DNA of 6,461 nucleotides from Candidatus Sabulitectum sp. (lineage in GTDB: Bacteria; Fermentibacterota; Fermentibacteria; Fermentibacterales; JCC-6): NCBI GenBank assembly GCA_029940175.1, contig JAOZRM010000175.1, positions 1-6,461 of the forward strand, read 5' to 3'. The notes beneath the pieces were generated by a model that was given only the letters and a program-made list of their open reading frames with translations, searched no databases and was not told the DNA's origin. The position numbers and the translations under genes are program-made. This document shows positions 5,976 to 6,461 of the stretch, piece by piece; the stretch's first letter is position 1; the number at the start of each line of letters is the position of its first letter.

Positions 5976-6461
5976 TCAGGTGGTAAGACCGCCATCAACG
6001 GGCAGTACAATACCGGTAATATACTTGGCTGAAGGGCTCATGAGAAATGCAACCGCTTCAGCAATTTCAACAGGTAATCCCAGTCTGGCCGCAGGAATCC
6101 TTGAAAGGTAATCCTTACGAACATCTTCAGGCAAATTCTCTGTCATCTCGGTTTCAATAAATCCAGGTGCTACAACGTTAACCGTAATACCTCTTCCGGC
6201 CAATTCTCTCATGAGAGATTTTGACATACCAATAAGTCCTGCTTTGCTTGCAGCATAGTTTGTTTGCCCGGCAGCACCAACAAGCCCAACCACTGACGAT
6301 ATACTTACAATACTGCCTTCTCTTGCCCGAATAAGTGATCTCATAAAGGCCTGTGAAACCTTCCAGGCTCCTGTAAGATTCACATCCAGAACCAGATTCC
6401 ACTGATCTTCGCTCATGCGCATCATCAAAGTGTCACGAGTTACACCAGCGTTATTAACGAG
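5976..6461 (-). CDS. fabG: 3-oxoacyl-[acyl-carrier-protein] reductase (5' end outside window)
   Basis: 161 residues of the C-terminal two thirds of a short-chain dehydrogenase/reductase; complete FabG is about 245, so roughly 85 residues with the glycine-rich NADPH-binding motif lie beyond the right edge. The frame is open to the edge and starts LVNNAGVTRDTLMMRMS. Visible are the NNAG motif, DVNLTG with the catalytic asparagine, SISSVVG with the catalytic serine, NYAASKAG with catalytic Tyr and Lys, VNVVAPGFIETEM, and the C-terminal YITGIVLPVDGG. FabG reduces 3-oxoacyl-ACP with NADPH. The LMMRM stretch together with the neighbouring acpP and fabF favours FabG over other members of this large family. 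Confidence 0.95.
   Translation of the reverse strand, partial: LVNNAGVTRDTLMMRMSEDQWNLVLDVNLTGAWKVSQAFMRSLIRAREGSIVSISSVVGLVGAAGQTNYAASKAGLIGMSKSLMRELAGRGITVNVVAPGFIETEMTENLPEDVRKDYLSRIPAARLGLPVEIAEAVAFLMSPSAKYITGIVLPVDGGLTT

Noticed and set aside
5963..6010. Upstream ATG extension of acpP
   Set aside because: It overlaps fabG and adds residues not found in acyl carrier proteins; the start at 5962 has its own ribosome-binding site.

Overview
The window is 6,461 bases of bacterial DNA of moderate GC content. Every gene I can support lies on the minus strand, so transcription runs from the right edge to the left edge. The order of transcription is: fabG (5' end outside the window), acpP, fabF, rnc, an acyl-CoA dehydrogenase, etfB, a ferredoxin-fused etfA, and a PHP-domain hydrolase whose 3' end is outside the window. 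Gaps are 13 nt, 84 nt, a 4-nt overlap, a 20-nt overlap, 6 nt, 1 nt and 6 nt. No terminator or promoter is obvious on the coding strand, so this reads as one operon or a chain of coupled genes.

Right part (about 3714-6461): this is the widely conserved fatty-acid block fabG-acpP-fabF followed by rnc (RNase III). The first three genes supply the ketoreductase, the acyl carrier protein and the condensing enzyme KAS II. A 16-bp hairpin lies in the only sizeable gap, between acpP and fabF. The rnc reading frame has no ATG, GTG or TTG before its first catalytic motif. The only start that gives a full-length enzyme is a CTG overlapping the fabF stop codon (CTGA), with a well-spaced AAAGG upstream.

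Left part (about 1-3733): an acyl-CoA dehydrogenase and both subunits of an electron-transfer flavoprotein are translationally linked. EtfA carries an N-terminal 2x[4Fe-4S] ferredoxin domain. EtfB and EtfA have sequence features I associate with the clostridial, electron-bifurcating Etf group. The order dehydrogenase-etfB-ferredoxin/etfA is the same as in the caffeyl-CoA reductase complex (CarCDE) of Acetobacterium, which suggests an anaerobic or fermentative metabolism in which ferredoxin and NADH are coupled to an acyl-CoA/enoyl-CoA pair. The last gene is a PHP-family metallohydrolase with a likely TTG start. Its first codons are folded into an 11-bp perfect inverted repeat.

The host cannot be named from this sequence. 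It is a bacterium, probably anaerobic, that uses non-ATG starts freely (GTG for fabF, TTG for the PHP gene, probably CTG for rnc). It uses TAG (4) and TGA (3) but no TAA among the seven visible stop codons. Nothing here is clearly a new defence or mobile system. The points of interest are the rnc start, the Fd-Etf/dehydrogenase module joined to a fatty-acid synthesis operon, and the two hairpins.
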